IMG/VR virus record: IMGVR_UViG_3300019828_000026
Span: 1 to 30,719 of that record
Length of the DNA: 30,719 nt
From: a virus
Direction: 5' to 3' (one strand)
Shown here: positions 8,786 to 16,868 of the stretch, one piece after another
Numbering within the stretch: the stretch's first letter is position 1
How the letters are laid out: each line of letters opens with the position of its first letter
Program-made: the position numbers and the translations under genes
Notes under the pieces: model-generated
What the model was told of the DNA's origin: nothing
Databases searched by the model: none
What the model saw: the letters and a program-made list of their open reading frames with translations, nothing else

Positions 8786-9650
8786 TTGTAGGTAAGAGTT
8801 TATCTAGTCCTGTTATCTCAGTAAAAAAAGATGCACGTAAAGAACGTAGATCAGCAGCACTTGAAGTTGTAGGTAAGAGTTTATCTAGTCCTGTTATCTC
8901 AGTAAAAAAAGATGCACGTAAAGAACGTAGATCAGCAGCACTTGAAGCTTGATCCCATGTTTGTGTTATCTCAATAAAATAATCAGGTGTATGATATACC
9001 ATACTAGCTAGAAAGGCAAGGTCATCCCATACTGGAATATAACCAGGATCATCAGCTTCTGTTGGATTTAAATTATATGTACCAAACTCTTTCCATGTAT
9101 CTAATATTCTATTAAATCTTGTAGAAAAGGTATCAAAGTCAGGAGGAGTTTGTATCTCTCCTGCATCTGCAGCTTCTATGGAGTCTTTTATTTGTTCAAA
9201 AGATTGCTCTGTTTGTAGTTCACCAACTTCATTATCTGCTGCAATAAACGAGTCTGTACTTTGTAAGTTATTTTCTACTATATACTCATCATTTAGATCC
9301 TTTGTCCATTTATCTTTAAGTTCAGTAGACATAAAAGGAACATCAGTTAAGTACTTTCTTAATTGTGTTTTTTTAAATTCAACATCAATGGTAGGATCAT
9401 CAATAAGATTAGTTACTACCTGCTGTTTTTCTGCATCTTGCTCTAATACCCATTTTTCTTTAACTTTATCAACTAGACTAGAGTAACCATAGTTAAGTAT
9501 CTCAGTTTCCATAGTATCAAACAAACTAGTAGCAGGCTCCTCTGTCTCAGAGCTTTCAATTAAAGCAGCATAAGCTGGCTCATCCTTATTATAACCTGTT
9601 TGTGGAGGTCTATAAGGAGGAGGAGCAATTCCTATATTTTCTAATTCCAT
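8757..9650 (-). CDS. N-terminal part of split internal virion protein (297 aa)
   Basis: The product starts MELENIGIAPPPYRPPQTGY, a proline-rich N-terminus, and continues as an acidic helical protein (DDPTIDVEFKKTQL near residue 85). Residues about 234-288 are two identical 27-residue repeats, after which it ends in MSSDEAGKQ and a TGA. The same nine residues start the 1421-aa protein, where they continue as LIENRKRTFTEI. Removing the extra copy gives one continuous reading frame. It therefore looks like the N-terminal domain of the giant internal virion protein, now made as a separate polypeptide. The start follows AAGGATATAA closely upstream. Confidence 0.65.
   Translation of the reverse strand: MELENIGIAPPPYRPPQTGYNKDEPAYAALIESSETEEPATSLFDTMETEILNYGYSSLVDKVKEKWVLEQDAEKQQVVTNLIDDPTIDVEFKKTQLRKYLTDVPFMSTELKDKWTKDLNDEYIVENNLQSTDSFIAADNEVGELQTEQSFEQIKDSIEAADAGEIQTPPDFDTFSTRFNRILDTWKEFGTYNLNPTEADDPGYIPVWDDLAFLASMVYHTPDYFIEITQTWDQASSAADLRSLRASFFTEITGLDKLLPTTSSAADLRSLRASFFTEITGLDKLLPTMSSDEAGKQ
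8786..8947. repeat. Perfect 81-bp tandem duplication
   Basis: Positions 8786-8866 and 8867-8947 are identical. They encode two copies of a 27-residue unit (SSAADLRSLRASFFTEI followed by TGLDKLLPT and a junction residue) at the C-terminus of the 297-aa protein. The absence of any difference shows the event is recent or maintained by recombination. Confidence 0.97.
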
Positions 9651-9658
9651 TTATATCC

Positions 9659-10543
9659 TTATGTTTGACCAAATATACTAGCAATATTACTACCTTGAGA
9701 TAGCAGGGTGCCTCCTAGAGTATCTACACTACTCCACATACCCGCTTTAGCTTTTGCACTATTAGCTTGTGATCCTGCATTAGCACCTGCTACATTAAAT
9801 CCAGTAATTTGATTACCAACATCTTCTGCTACATTAATGTTACCAAGGTTAGCAGAGGTTTGAGAACCAATAGAACCTATTGAGCCAGTGTATCCAGATG
9901 TTCCACCTTGACCTAATATACCCATATTACCACCAATCTGTCCTTGCCCAACACGAGCTTGTCTAATAGAAGCAAGTCTACTTCTTTTTTGTAGTAATTG
10001 ATTATACCTATTCCTAGCTTCATCTGCTTTATTTGATTGAATTGTTTGTTCTCTTGTAGCATCTACCCCTTGAGAAATATACTTTTGAGATTGAACATTA
10101 CCAGCCACTTGACCAACAAGTCCTCCTGCTTGCATGATAGTACCAGCATTTTTGGCTAGAAAGCTACCTGCAGTAGCTAGACCACCAAAAGCACTTGAGG
10201 CTGTTCCTATTCCACCTGCTGTAGTCATTAATGTTGGGAAGGTGCCTCCTGCTAGTCCTACTCCAGCACCAGAACTTGCTGCCATTAAAGCACTACCACC
10301 ATAGTAAACTGCTGCACCAACTGCTGCTACTTTAGCTACTTTAACTACTGCCTTCTTATATTCAGGAAGTCCTGTTATAGGATTAATAGTTCCCGATCCA
10401 CCATGAGCTTTTAACAGAACAGCCTCTTCAGAATTAATATGAGCAAGCATAGTATCACCATCTTGCCCTTTATTAGCAAGCTCTGAATAGAGTTCTTTTA
10501 ATAAAGAAACCTTTTCTTTCATTGATAAATTTGCTATACTCAT
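9659..10543 (-). CDS. Internal virion protein, gp14-like (294 aa)
   Basis: The N-terminal 60 residues are charged and contain a GGSGTINPITGLPEY motif that I associate with this family in marine podoviruses. Residues about 65-150 form a long Ala/Gly-rich hydrophobic region (VAAVGAAVYYGGSALMAA and onward), then a basic helical part (NRYNQLLQKRSRLASIRQ) and a Gly/Ser/Gln-rich tail. This pattern suits a small ejected core protein comparable to T7 gp14 that inserts in the envelope. It sits directly upstream of the large internal virion genes and 8 bp before the 297-aa start. Assignment rests on architecture and order. Confidence 0.6.
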   Translation of the reverse strand: MSIANLSMKEKVSLLKELYSELANKGQDGDTMLAHINSEEAVLLKAHGGSGTINPITGLPEYKKAVVKVAKVAAVGAAVYYGGSALMAASSGAGVGLAGGTFPTLMTTAGGIGTASSAFGGLATAGSFLAKNAGTIMQAGGLVGQVAGNVQSQKYISQGVDATREQTIQSNKADEARNRYNQLLQKRSRLASIRQARVGQGQIGGNMGILGQGGTSGYTGSIGSIGSQTSANLGNINVAEDVGNQITGFNVAGANAGSQANSAKAKAGMWSSVDTLGGTLLSQGSNIASIFGQT

Positions 10544-10849
10544 TTAAATCTCCAATTTTGTCATATAATTTAATACACCATCTTCTGTTAAAACTATTCC
10601 ATTTGTTACTGCTTTAGCTCCAAATACTATGTTAAACTTTCTTTCTTTCTTTGTTTCACAAATACCTATGACATGATCAATTCCTCTATCTCTAAGCTTT
10701 TGTTTAGCAATCTCTAAACCTTTTAAATATCTCTTAAACTTTGTATGACTCCAAGAGTTACATTCTATATGCATCTCCCAATCATTAAGTGCTTCATTCC
10801 AAGTAATGCCTATAAAACCATTATCTTCTTCTTCATATAATATTTCCAT
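10544..10849 (-). CDS. Small protein, possibly gp13 / acetyltransferase-fold virion protein (101 aa)
   Basis: The sequence has the form of the second half of a GNAT fold: FKRYLKGLEIAKQKLRDRGIDHVIGICETKKERKFNIVFGAKAV, that is helix, strand, helix and an FGAK turn near residue 76. Small proteins of this kind sit between tail tubular B and gp14-like genes in T7-type phages. Catalysis cannot be claimed because no clear acetyl-CoA loop is seen. Its stop directly adjoins the next start (ATTTAAATG). Confidence 0.4.
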   Translation of the reverse strand: MEILYEEEDNGFIGITWNEALNDWEMHIECNSWSHTKFKRYLKGLEIAKQKLRDRGIDHVIGICETKKERKFNIVFGAKAVTNGIVLTEDGVLNYMTKLEI

Positions 10850-10850
10850 A

Positions 10851-13097
10851 TTATTGTGTTGTTAGCATAGTTACTGGATGACCCCATCCTAGTAATCTCA
10901 TATCTTTATTTGATTCTGAAGCAATGTATAAACTTAAGCACTTACCTGATCCTCGTAGTTTATTCTTAGTAACTACCATAGTCTCACCACTATCAAAAGT
11001 CCCTGCTCCTGAAGGAGTATAGTTTCTTAATATTTTGTATGCTTGAAAGGCAGTTCCCCATTTACCATTAGCATTAGAGTTAGACCACCCCCATTGTGCT
11101 TGTACTTGACAACCTGATTGAGGACTATATACTAAATCACTACCCGATAAAACAAAACTATTTTCAGTTCTTTGGAAATAAAAGAATATATAAGGTATCT
11201 GTTTCTCTCTCATTATGTCACCAAACAATTCATAACCTGTTATTAAATAACTACTATAGTTAGCTCCTACAGTATCTTTAGTTTTCCAATCTACAAAAGT
11301 ATTATCATTGTACTCAGCCAAGGTAAAAGAAGTACCAACTATTGTTAAGAAACTAAATTGAGCTGTTCTATTTATTTCCACATCATCATCTACAACTACA
11401 GTATCTCCTGCAGTTACTAGTACAGTATCTGTGCCTGCAACAACAGTTTCCTCTTGTTCATTAACAGAATATCCTGGAATATCTACATAGGATGCTACAT
11501 AAGGGGAGTCAGATGCTAAATCAGATAACTCATTTTTATACCAGGCAGTTAAAGTTAAGTCATAGATTAATTCTTTATTATACTTATTAATATAATTTAA
11601 TGTAGTATAAGCTGCACTATCATTGTATAAAAATCTAACTCTGTTTTCTTTCTCATCATAAAATCCTTTAGCATTGTTCTTACCTGCTTCAGGTATCTCT
11701 AAGTAAAGATTTTGTATAGATGTTAATGAAATAGATTCTGCTGCAAATCGTCCTGAGGCTGAATCAGGTTTAAGTAAGTATATACCAGCTCTTGACCAGT
11801 AAATAAAGTTACCATTAACATTAACAATTGCTTTAGGATTAAATACACCATTGGTAGAAAGTTTAGAAGCTTGAAAAGAGGTAGCAATAAACCCACCAGT
11901 ATCTCCATAGATCTCCCATATGCCATTTTCTGCAAAGACTAATATAGAGGCTTGTGAAGCTACAATTTTTACAATACTAGTAATCTCTGGTATTTGTATA
12001 GAGCCACCATCAGTATCTATTAAATCATTAATACCTGGATCAGTAGGATCAGCTTCTTGATAACAAGTTCCTAAGTCATCATCATTTTTAATAACTTTTG
12101 AAAAGAAGATATAACCAGAGTAATTAGGTGATCTTGAGTCTCCACTAGTTACGCTAGAGTCTATACCTGCATAAAATATTCTTTGTGCATAAGAGGTAAC
12201 ACTAGTAATTTTACCTTGCTCCTGATCTAAAGGTAAACCAGAGGTAACGTCTGACTTAGCCATCCTAGAGGTTCCTCTGTTAAAAGCATCAATAATAAAT
12301 GAGCCTTTAGCAATCTGATAGTTAGACTGTGAGTTCTTAACTAGTGTATCTGGATCATACTTTTCATAGTCTGTACTTGCAGCATTTGATATTTTACCTA
12401 ATGTCCAGTTATCAGAATTACTTGGATACTGAGCAATCTCAGTAAAAGTATACGTAATAGCATCTGCACCAGTACTTGTAACAATATTCTTATTCCAACC
12501 TTGGTTACGTAGGTTATACTTATGAGTATCAGTTAATGTAACAGGTCTAGTATCAATAAATAAATTATCATTTACACCATATAAATCTCTAATTTCAAGA
12601 GTAATCTCTGATTGAGTTACAGCACCTGTGGTAGGTTCATACTTAAGTAAAATAGGTTTAGATAAATCTTTAGAAACAATAATACAATTATTATTAATAA
12701 CAGATGTTTCAATGTTACTATTACTTAATCCTGCAATAGTAATAGCAGCACCACTATTCTTAAGATTAGAAGATGGGGAAGGAGTTAACAAATCCATAAA
12801 CCAAAGTTTATTCTTAATGCGTATAATACCTAAAGATACTGTTGTATCTCCACCAGGACTTTCCCAGGGATGAAAAGATTGTTTACCTTCTTTTATATCA
12901 GTAGGAGTAAAACCAGTAGATGTTAAGGAATAGTCTGATTCATAATCAACACCCAGACGTCTATATCGTGAACCATCACGATTAAGAACAAAATTAGCTT
13001 CATCTACAGAAGCATCATCTGGAAATGTTAATTGATTTGCTTCAGTAATAAGTCCCTTAACAAAGGACCTAAAAGCCTTTTCACCCTTCTTCGCCAT
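10851..13097 (-). CDS. Tail tubular protein B-like nozzle protein (748 aa)
   Basis: The protein begins MAKKGEKAFRSFVKGLITEANQLTFPDDASVDEANFVLNRDG (shown here only as a description of residues 1-42: a basic start, then FVKGL, LTFPDDA, EANFVLNRDGS), a start I recognise from tail nozzle proteins of marine podoviruses. The body is rich in beta-type alternation, and FAENGIWEIYG near residue 390 and YNDSAAYTTLNYI near 490 fit a beta-propeller tail protein. Length is close to T7 gp12 (about 790 aa). It lies after tail tubular A and two small genes, as expected for the tail module. Confidence 0.75.
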   Translation of the reverse strand: MAKKGEKAFRSFVKGLITEANQLTFPDDASVDEANFVLNRDGSRYRRLGVDYESDYSLTSTGFTPTDIKEGKQSFHPWESPGGDTTVSLGIIRIKNKLWFMDLLTPSPSSNLKNSGAAITIAGLSNSNIETSVINNNCIIVSKDLSKPILLKYEPTTGAVTQSEITLEIRDLYGVNDNLFIDTRPVTLTDTHKYNLRNQGWNKNIVTSTGADAITYTFTEIAQYPSNSDNWTLGKISNAASTDYEKYDPDTLVKNSQSNYQIAKGSFIIDAFNRGTSRMAKSDVTSGLPLDQEQGKITSVTSYAQRIFYAGIDSSVTSGDSRSPNYSGYIFFSKVIKNDDDLGTCYQEADPTDPGINDLIDTDGGSIQIPEITSIVKIVASQASILVFAENGIWEIYGDTGGFIATSFQASKLSTNGVFNPKAIVNVNGNFIYWSRAGIYLLKPDSASGRFAAESISLTSIQNLYLEIPEAGKNNAKGFYDEKENRVRFLYNDSAAYTTLNYINKYNKELIYDLTLTAWYKNELSDLASDSPYVASYVDIPGYSVNEQEETVVAGTDTVLVTAGDTVVVDDDVEINRTAQFSFLTIVGTSFTLAEYNDNTFVDWKTKDTVGANYSSYLITGYELFGDIMREKQIPYIFFYFQRTENSFVLSGSDLVYSPQSGCQVQAQWGWSNSNANGKWGTAFQAYKILRNYTPSGAGTFDSGETMVVTKNKLRGSGKCLSLYIASESNKDMRLLGWGHPVTMLTTQ

Positions 13098-13098
13098 T

Positions 13099-13377
13099 CT
13101 ATTCCTCTATTGTGGTAGCTTCTTTCTTAGCCTGTTTTTTCTCGTAACGTATTACAGCTTTTTCTGCTTCATCTAACTTAGGTTCTTCTATAGTTGAGTT
13201 AACATAGTTAGCTACCTGTGTATCTACAAAGGCAAGAGAAGTAAACTGTCCTGCTAGAGCTTGTGGAATTGATCCTCCACCACTCCATTGTAATACGTAA
13301 TGTGATGTACCTGGTTGTATTACTGCTTGTATATCCATAGTACCATTTGTTTTATAACTCTTTGCAACATTGGTCAT
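13099..13377 (-). CDS. 92-aa hypothetical protein in tail module
   Basis: The N-terminal half has beta-type segments (GTSHYVLQWSGGGSIPQAL) and the C-terminal 30 residues are strongly charged (EAEKAVIRYEKKQAKKEA). It lies between a basic protein and tail tubular B. I do not recognise a family. A structural or assembly role is possible from location only. Confidence 0.6.
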   Translation of the reverse strand: MTNVAKSYKTNGTMDIQAVIQPGTSHYVLQWSGGGSIPQALAGQFTSLAFVDTQVANYVNSTIEEPKLDEAEKAVIRYEKKQAKKEATTIEE

Positions 13378-13391
13378 GTTTATCCTTATTT

Positions 13392-13802
13392 TTATAAATA
13401 TTTATTTTGCATAGAGGTCATTGTTACTAAGCCTCTACTCTTCTTTTTAGTACTTGGTTTCTTTTTATCCATTCTATTTACACCTGAAGGTGTATTCTTA
13501 CTTACTAATGCTGGATTAACAGGTGCTTTCTTTTTAACTGCTGCACTACCAGGAACAGAATTACCTTTAGTATTACGATTAACCTTACCCATATTAGGAC
13601 CTACAGGTTTAAGTTGTGTAGGAGTATAAGCATTACCATCCATTGTACTTGCAGAAGGTTTAGTTGTTTTTTTCATGTAAGAGGGACCACCTGTTGTATC
13701 AATAGGTTTACCTTTCATAGTACCTTGAACAGCTGTCTTCTTTTTTGTCATGTTTTCTTTTACTTTTCGTTTCATTCTATATCGTTCTATAAAATTAGCC
13801 AT
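13392..13802 (-). CDS. 136-aa very basic, probably disordered protein
   Basis: Lysine, arginine, threonine, proline and asparagine dominate; blocks such as KKKTAVQG, KKKPSTKKKSRG and MKRKVKENMTKKK are spread over the length, with no hydrophobic core visible. The product is likely a nucleic-acid-binding or packaged basic protein. Its ATG overlaps the stop of the 57-aa ORF upstream (TAATG). It shares the short element TMDG, next to basic stretches, with that ORF. Function unknown. Confidence 0.55.
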   Translation of the reverse strand: MANFIERYRMKRKVKENMTKKKTAVQGTMKGKPIDTTGGPSYMKKTTKPSASTMDGNAYTPTQLKPVGPNMGKVNRNTKGNSVPGSAAVKKKAPVNPALVSKNTPSGVNRMDKKKPSTKKKSRGLVTMTSMQNKYL

Positions 13803-13975
13803 TACTTCTTTCTCCCTGATTTTGTTCTAAGCTGTTTACTAAAACTACCTGGTATATTCTTAAATACTGTACCATCCATTGTTGTCGATATACCTTTCTT
13901 TAATTTCTTTTTCTTCTTTGCACCATATACATCCCCTTTAATAAAGGGAGCAGTATTACTTGTTAAAGAACTCAA
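13802..13975 (-). CDS. 57-aa basic protein with TTG start, coupled to tail tubular A
   Basis: This ORF fills the gap between two recognised genes. Its only sensible start is TTG at 13975-13973, sharing two bases with the TGA of the preceding gene (ATTGA), a typical translational-coupling overlap. The product reads (M)SSLTSNTAPFIKGDVYG, then a lysine block (KKKKKLKK) and ends LRTKSGRKK. Its TAA overlaps the following ATG. No ATG is available in frame. Both overlaps, the gap it fills and a basic character like the next gene support it. Confidence 0.55.
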   Translation of the reverse strand: MSSLTSNTAPFIKGDVYGAKKKKKLKKGISTTMDGTVFKNIPGSFSKQLRTKSGRKK

Positions 13976-14748
13976 TAGTTAGGTGTCCTTTTAGTTGCTC
14001 TGTTTCTACCATAGTTTGGATACTTAATACCTTGTTCAATTTTCCAAGCATCTTGACTCATTCTTCTTCGTTGACTAACAGAGATCTGCTCTGCTTTTTG
14101 ATTAGTCATTTGTTTAAGAGTTAAGAACGCTGCAGACTTAGCCTCATTAAGAAGGTAAGTAAACATCTGTATAGGTAAGTCAGGAGTAAAGGTATCTGAT
14201 AAAACAAAAGCTATAGATCGTTTACCCCAACACTGTGTCTTAGAATTCTGTAATGCAGAATCTACTGTGTTATCATATGAATCAAAGACTAAGTTAACAT
14301 CATCAAAAGAGGTAAAGTATTGTGGAGCTTTATCATTTAATACATTGATTGATATACCAGTACTATCTGTTACTATTTGAACATTTGTTGCAGTACTATC
14401 TCTACCATCTACAATATACATGAAGTCTTCTGGTACTTTATATTCTATTGTTTTAAATATATTTTTAGCAGAGGTACTTGTTTTACAATTATACTTAAGC
14501 CATTTTAAATCTATAACATCATCAGGTAATGCCATATGAGTAGGACGAGTTACAGTACCTCCTGTATCTACTTGAAACAGTTCATATAAAAAAGCATAGT
14601 TCTTACCATCAATAATATTATAGTAAGTTGTTTTAATTATTTGAGCTACTTGTAAAGCTTCAACACTATCATTAATACTATTGATATCATCTGAATCCAT
14701 ATCAGACATGATGTCTTGTGTCATTTCTAGTAATGTCATTTTAGCCAT
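13972..14748 (-). CDS. Tail tubular protein A-like head-tail adaptor (258 aa)
   Basis: The product starts MAKMTLLEMTQDIMSDMDSDDINSI, followed by a helix with YYNIIDGKNYAFLYELFQ, then FMYIVDG and a C-terminal helical segment (LLNEAKSAAFLTLKQMTN). This order (N-terminal helices, a central beta domain, C-terminal helices ending in basic residues) is typical of T7 gp11-type adaptors in marine podoviruses, as is the position between capsid genes and tail tubular B. It forms the ring between portal and nozzle. Confidence 0.7.
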   Translation of the reverse strand: MAKMTLLEMTQDIMSDMDSDDINSINDSVEALQVAQIIKTTYYNIIDGKNYAFLYELFQVDTGGTVTRPTHMALPDDVIDLKWLKYNCKTSTSAKNIFKTIEYKVPEDFMYIVDGRDSTATNVQIVTDSTGISINVLNDKAPQYFTSFDDVNLVFDSYDNTVDSALQNSKTQCWGKRSIAFVLSDTFTPDLPIQMFTYLLNEAKSAAFLTLKQMTNQKAEQISVSQRRRMSQDAWKIEQGIKYPNYGRNRATKRTPNY

Positions 14749-14756
14749 AATTTATC

Positions 14757-15326
14757 CTAAGTTGCTGTCAGTGTTAATGCTAGTTTAGTAACTGTCATAT
14801 CACCTGCACCTGTTGTATTATCTGCATATACTTCAAAATAATCAGAAGTTGCTGCTGATACTAAACAAGATCCTACTAGACTCGTTGCATCAGCTGTAAC
14901 CACATCTGCATAAGCTTCAGATCCTGCTATTACTGTGCCATTTTTATGTATCGCTATTAATACTGGAACATCAGTACCTACAGCATGTTGAACTGTAATA
15001 TCAAAGTCTAGCTTAAGTACTGCTGTTGGTGTTGCTGTATATGTAAGTCTTGCTGTTGTTGCTTCAGTAACTCCTACTGCTAAGCCTGAGGCTATTGTTG
15101 CAGGTGCTACAATAGTAGGAGAGGCATTCCATGTATGTGTATATGGAGATCCTACATTATAGAAATGAAACTTTCCTTTTGGTAAAGCCATAGTGCTTGT
15201 AGTTAGTATTGACCAAGCTCCTGAAGAGGAACCATCTGCAACATAAACTTCATTTGCTGACGCTGCAGCTACCCCTTTAGGTTCATGCAAGTCTGCTCCT
15301 GTAATTACTGAATGTTGAATCGTCAT
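14757..15326 (-). CDS. 189-aa beta-rich virion protein, possible capsid decoration or fibre
   Basis: The N-terminus (TIQHSVITGADLHEPKGVA) carries the HEPKGV element often seen in phage head-fibre or decoration proteins, and the rest is Thr/Ala/Val-rich with alternating hydrophobic residues (AVGVTEATTARLTYTATPTAVLKLDFDITV) described as a beta fold. A good ribosome binding site (AGAGGAATTAGTA) precedes the ATG. It follows the capsid gene cluster and a strong hairpin. Role inferred from position and composition. Confidence 0.55.
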   Translation of the reverse strand: MTIQHSVITGADLHEPKGVAAASANEVYVADGSSSGAWSILTTSTMALPKGKFHFYNVGSPYTHTWNASPTIVAPATIASGLAVGVTEATTARLTYTATPTAVLKLDFDITVQHAVGTDVPVLIAIHKNGTVIAGSEAYADVVTADATSLVGSCLVSAATSDYFEVYADNTTGAGDMTVTKLALTLTAT

Positions 15327-15354
15327 TACTAATTCCTCTGTGTATTAAATTAGG

Positions 15355-15384
15355 GAGATACACTCCCCAAAGGGGAGCTATCTC
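15355..15384 (-). terminator. Strong intergenic stem-loop between two capsid-associated genes
   Basis: On the - strand GAGATA and CTCCCC pair with GGGGAG and TATCTC around a TTT loop, with one small internal loop. It sits between the 155-aa and 189-aa genes. No run of T follows, so it may be an mRNA processing or stabilising element, or a partial terminator that lowers expression of later genes relative to the capsid genes. Confidence 0.6.
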
Positions 15385-15390
15385 GTTGTA

Positions 15391-15858
15391 TTACACGTTG
15401 TATTTAAACTTAACTACAACTCTGGCAGTACCTGCAGAATAAGTACCTGTGGTTGCTGCTACTAATTGCCCTGCGGCAGCACCAACAGTAGTGCCTACTA
15501 AAGCACCACCACCAGCAATAACTTTATTTGCAGTTAATGATGCTGTAACTGTTGCTACAACCAGACCATCTGCATCAATTGCAACACCAGCTGGTGTATA
15601 TAAACCGATAGTTAGGTTAGTACCACCAACCCAAGCAGTATCTACATACAAAGTAGCTTCAACGATAGAAGCATTTGCAGGTATAGTCTGTGCAAGATTA
15701 CTGTTTAGTACTGCTGAAAGATTGTCGTAGCTAAATGACCACTCCGCACTTTTAACAATACCCTCTTTTGTAGATTCTTGACCACCTAATGCATTATTAG
15801 ATGTACGAACCCCGTAGTGACTTGCTACGCCCCTGATAGGAGCTAATTCAATAGTCAT
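15391..15858 (-). CDS. 155-aa beta-rich protein next to major capsid gene
   Basis: The first residues (TIELAPIRGVASHYGVRTSNN) are followed by a beta-type region with ATLYVDTAWVGGTNLTIGLYTPAG near 70-95 and a glycine/alanine segment, ending VVVKFKYNV. The gene follows the capsid gene by 12 bp and has AGGAGA before its start. A decoration or capsid-stabilising protein is the likely role; no motif proves it. Confidence 0.5.
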   Translation of the reverse strand: MTIELAPIRGVASHYGVRTSNNALGGQESTKEGIVKSAEWSFSYDNLSAVLNSNLAQTIPANASIVEATLYVDTAWVGGTNLTIGLYTPAGVAIDADGLVVATVTASLTANKVIAGGGALVGTTVGAAAGQLVAATTGTYSAGTARVVVKFKYNV

Positions 15859-15870
15859 AATATATATCTC

Positions 15871-16857
15871 CTAGTAAGTTGAGTCGTTAGTGATAATCAC
15901 ACCCAGTGTATCAGCACGCTGAACACCGAAACCAAAACGAGAAGTAACTTGATATTTATCAGCTCTTTCCTCGTTGTCTCTCCATCCTTCTGTTTGCGGA
16001 GCACGTCTCCATGCATGCATAACAGGTTTACAAGAGTCATCAGCAACACACATAAAGACATTAGCTTTATCGCCAACTTCTCCAGTGTCATTTGCAAGAC
16101 TATAAGCAGAAGCGTCAATAGCTTCAGTTGCAGTCAATGATGGTACAAAGTTTGATGTGTATACATCCCAACCCATAATGTTTCTTACAAAACGATGATC
16201 TTTAGCAAAACCTTCATTAACAACACCTTGGAATTGCGGAGTATTATTAATTACTGATGTTGAAGAAATCAAAGTGTTGAGAGAAGCTTCTACGATAGGA
16301 TCAACAATTGCTATACGACCACCTGCTGGTGAGTTAGCTTTATCAAATGCGAGTTTCATAGATACAAAATCAGCTAACACCATGTTACGTGTTGTTGCTG
16401 ATGCACCTCCAGCTACCCAACGGTGAGGTCTTGCATTCACTAAGTTAAGAGCTGCTGCGGTTTGTCCTGCGTTAGCTGTACCTAAGAATCTTGACTCATG
16501 GTTTTCACCAAGAGCACGTGTAGATTCCATTGCACGCATAGCCATCAATGTATCAACTTGTGATCCATCTTCACGAAGGTCATCAGATACTTTCCAAGCA
16601 TCACCAATGTAATCAGTGATAGTTAGGTTGATAGTACCTGTGTCAATGTTTGTAAAGTTTAAAGGTGTATCCTCTGCTGCATCTTGAAGTGTTACAGTAC
16701 CGACAGTTTTAATGTTAAGTGTTGTACCTGAACCGAAGTCTGTTACATCACGCCACATCCCTTCTGGAAGAAGGTAGTCGTGTAAGTTATCAAGAATAAA
16801 CTGAGAATACTGCTGTGCCTCAATAAAGGCAGTAGTATTACTTGTCAGTTGTGACAT
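15871..16857 (-). CDS. Major capsid protein (328 aa)
   Basis: The sequence shows the order seen in marine podovirus capsid proteins: N-terminal helix QQYSQFILDNLHDYLLPEG, a DFGSGTTLNIKTVGTVTLQD strand segment, AWKVSDDLREDG, LADFVSMKLAFDKANSP near 165, and a C-terminal beta part with GWDVYTSNFVPSL and FGVQRADTLGVIIT. It is expected to adopt the HK97 fold and form the shell. It follows the scaffold gene and has a strong ribosome binding site (TAGGAGA). Length is close to other podovirus capsid proteins. Confidence 0.85.
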   Translation of the reverse strand: MSQLTSNTTAFIEAQQYSQFILDNLHDYLLPEGMWRDVTDFGSGTTLNIKTVGTVTLQDAAEDTPLNFTNIDTGTINLTITDYIGDAWKVSDDLREDGSQVDTLMAMRAMESTRALGENHESRFLGTANAGQTAAALNLVNARPHRWVAGGASATTRNMVLADFVSMKLAFDKANSPAGGRIAIVDPIVEASLNTLISSTSVINNTPQFQGVVNEGFAKDHRFVRNIMGWDVYTSNFVPSLTATEAIDASAYSLANDTGEVGDKANVFMCVADDSCKPVMHAWRRAPQTEGWRDNEERADKYQVTSRFGFGVQRADTLGVIITNDSTY

Positions 16858-16868
16858 TTAAAAGTCTC

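Noticed and set aside
12628-12873. + strand ORFs opposite the virion genes (for example 12628-12873, 15449-15730, 26915-27229)
   Set aside because: They are antisense shadows of well supported - strand genes and have no ribosome binding sites or recognisable products.
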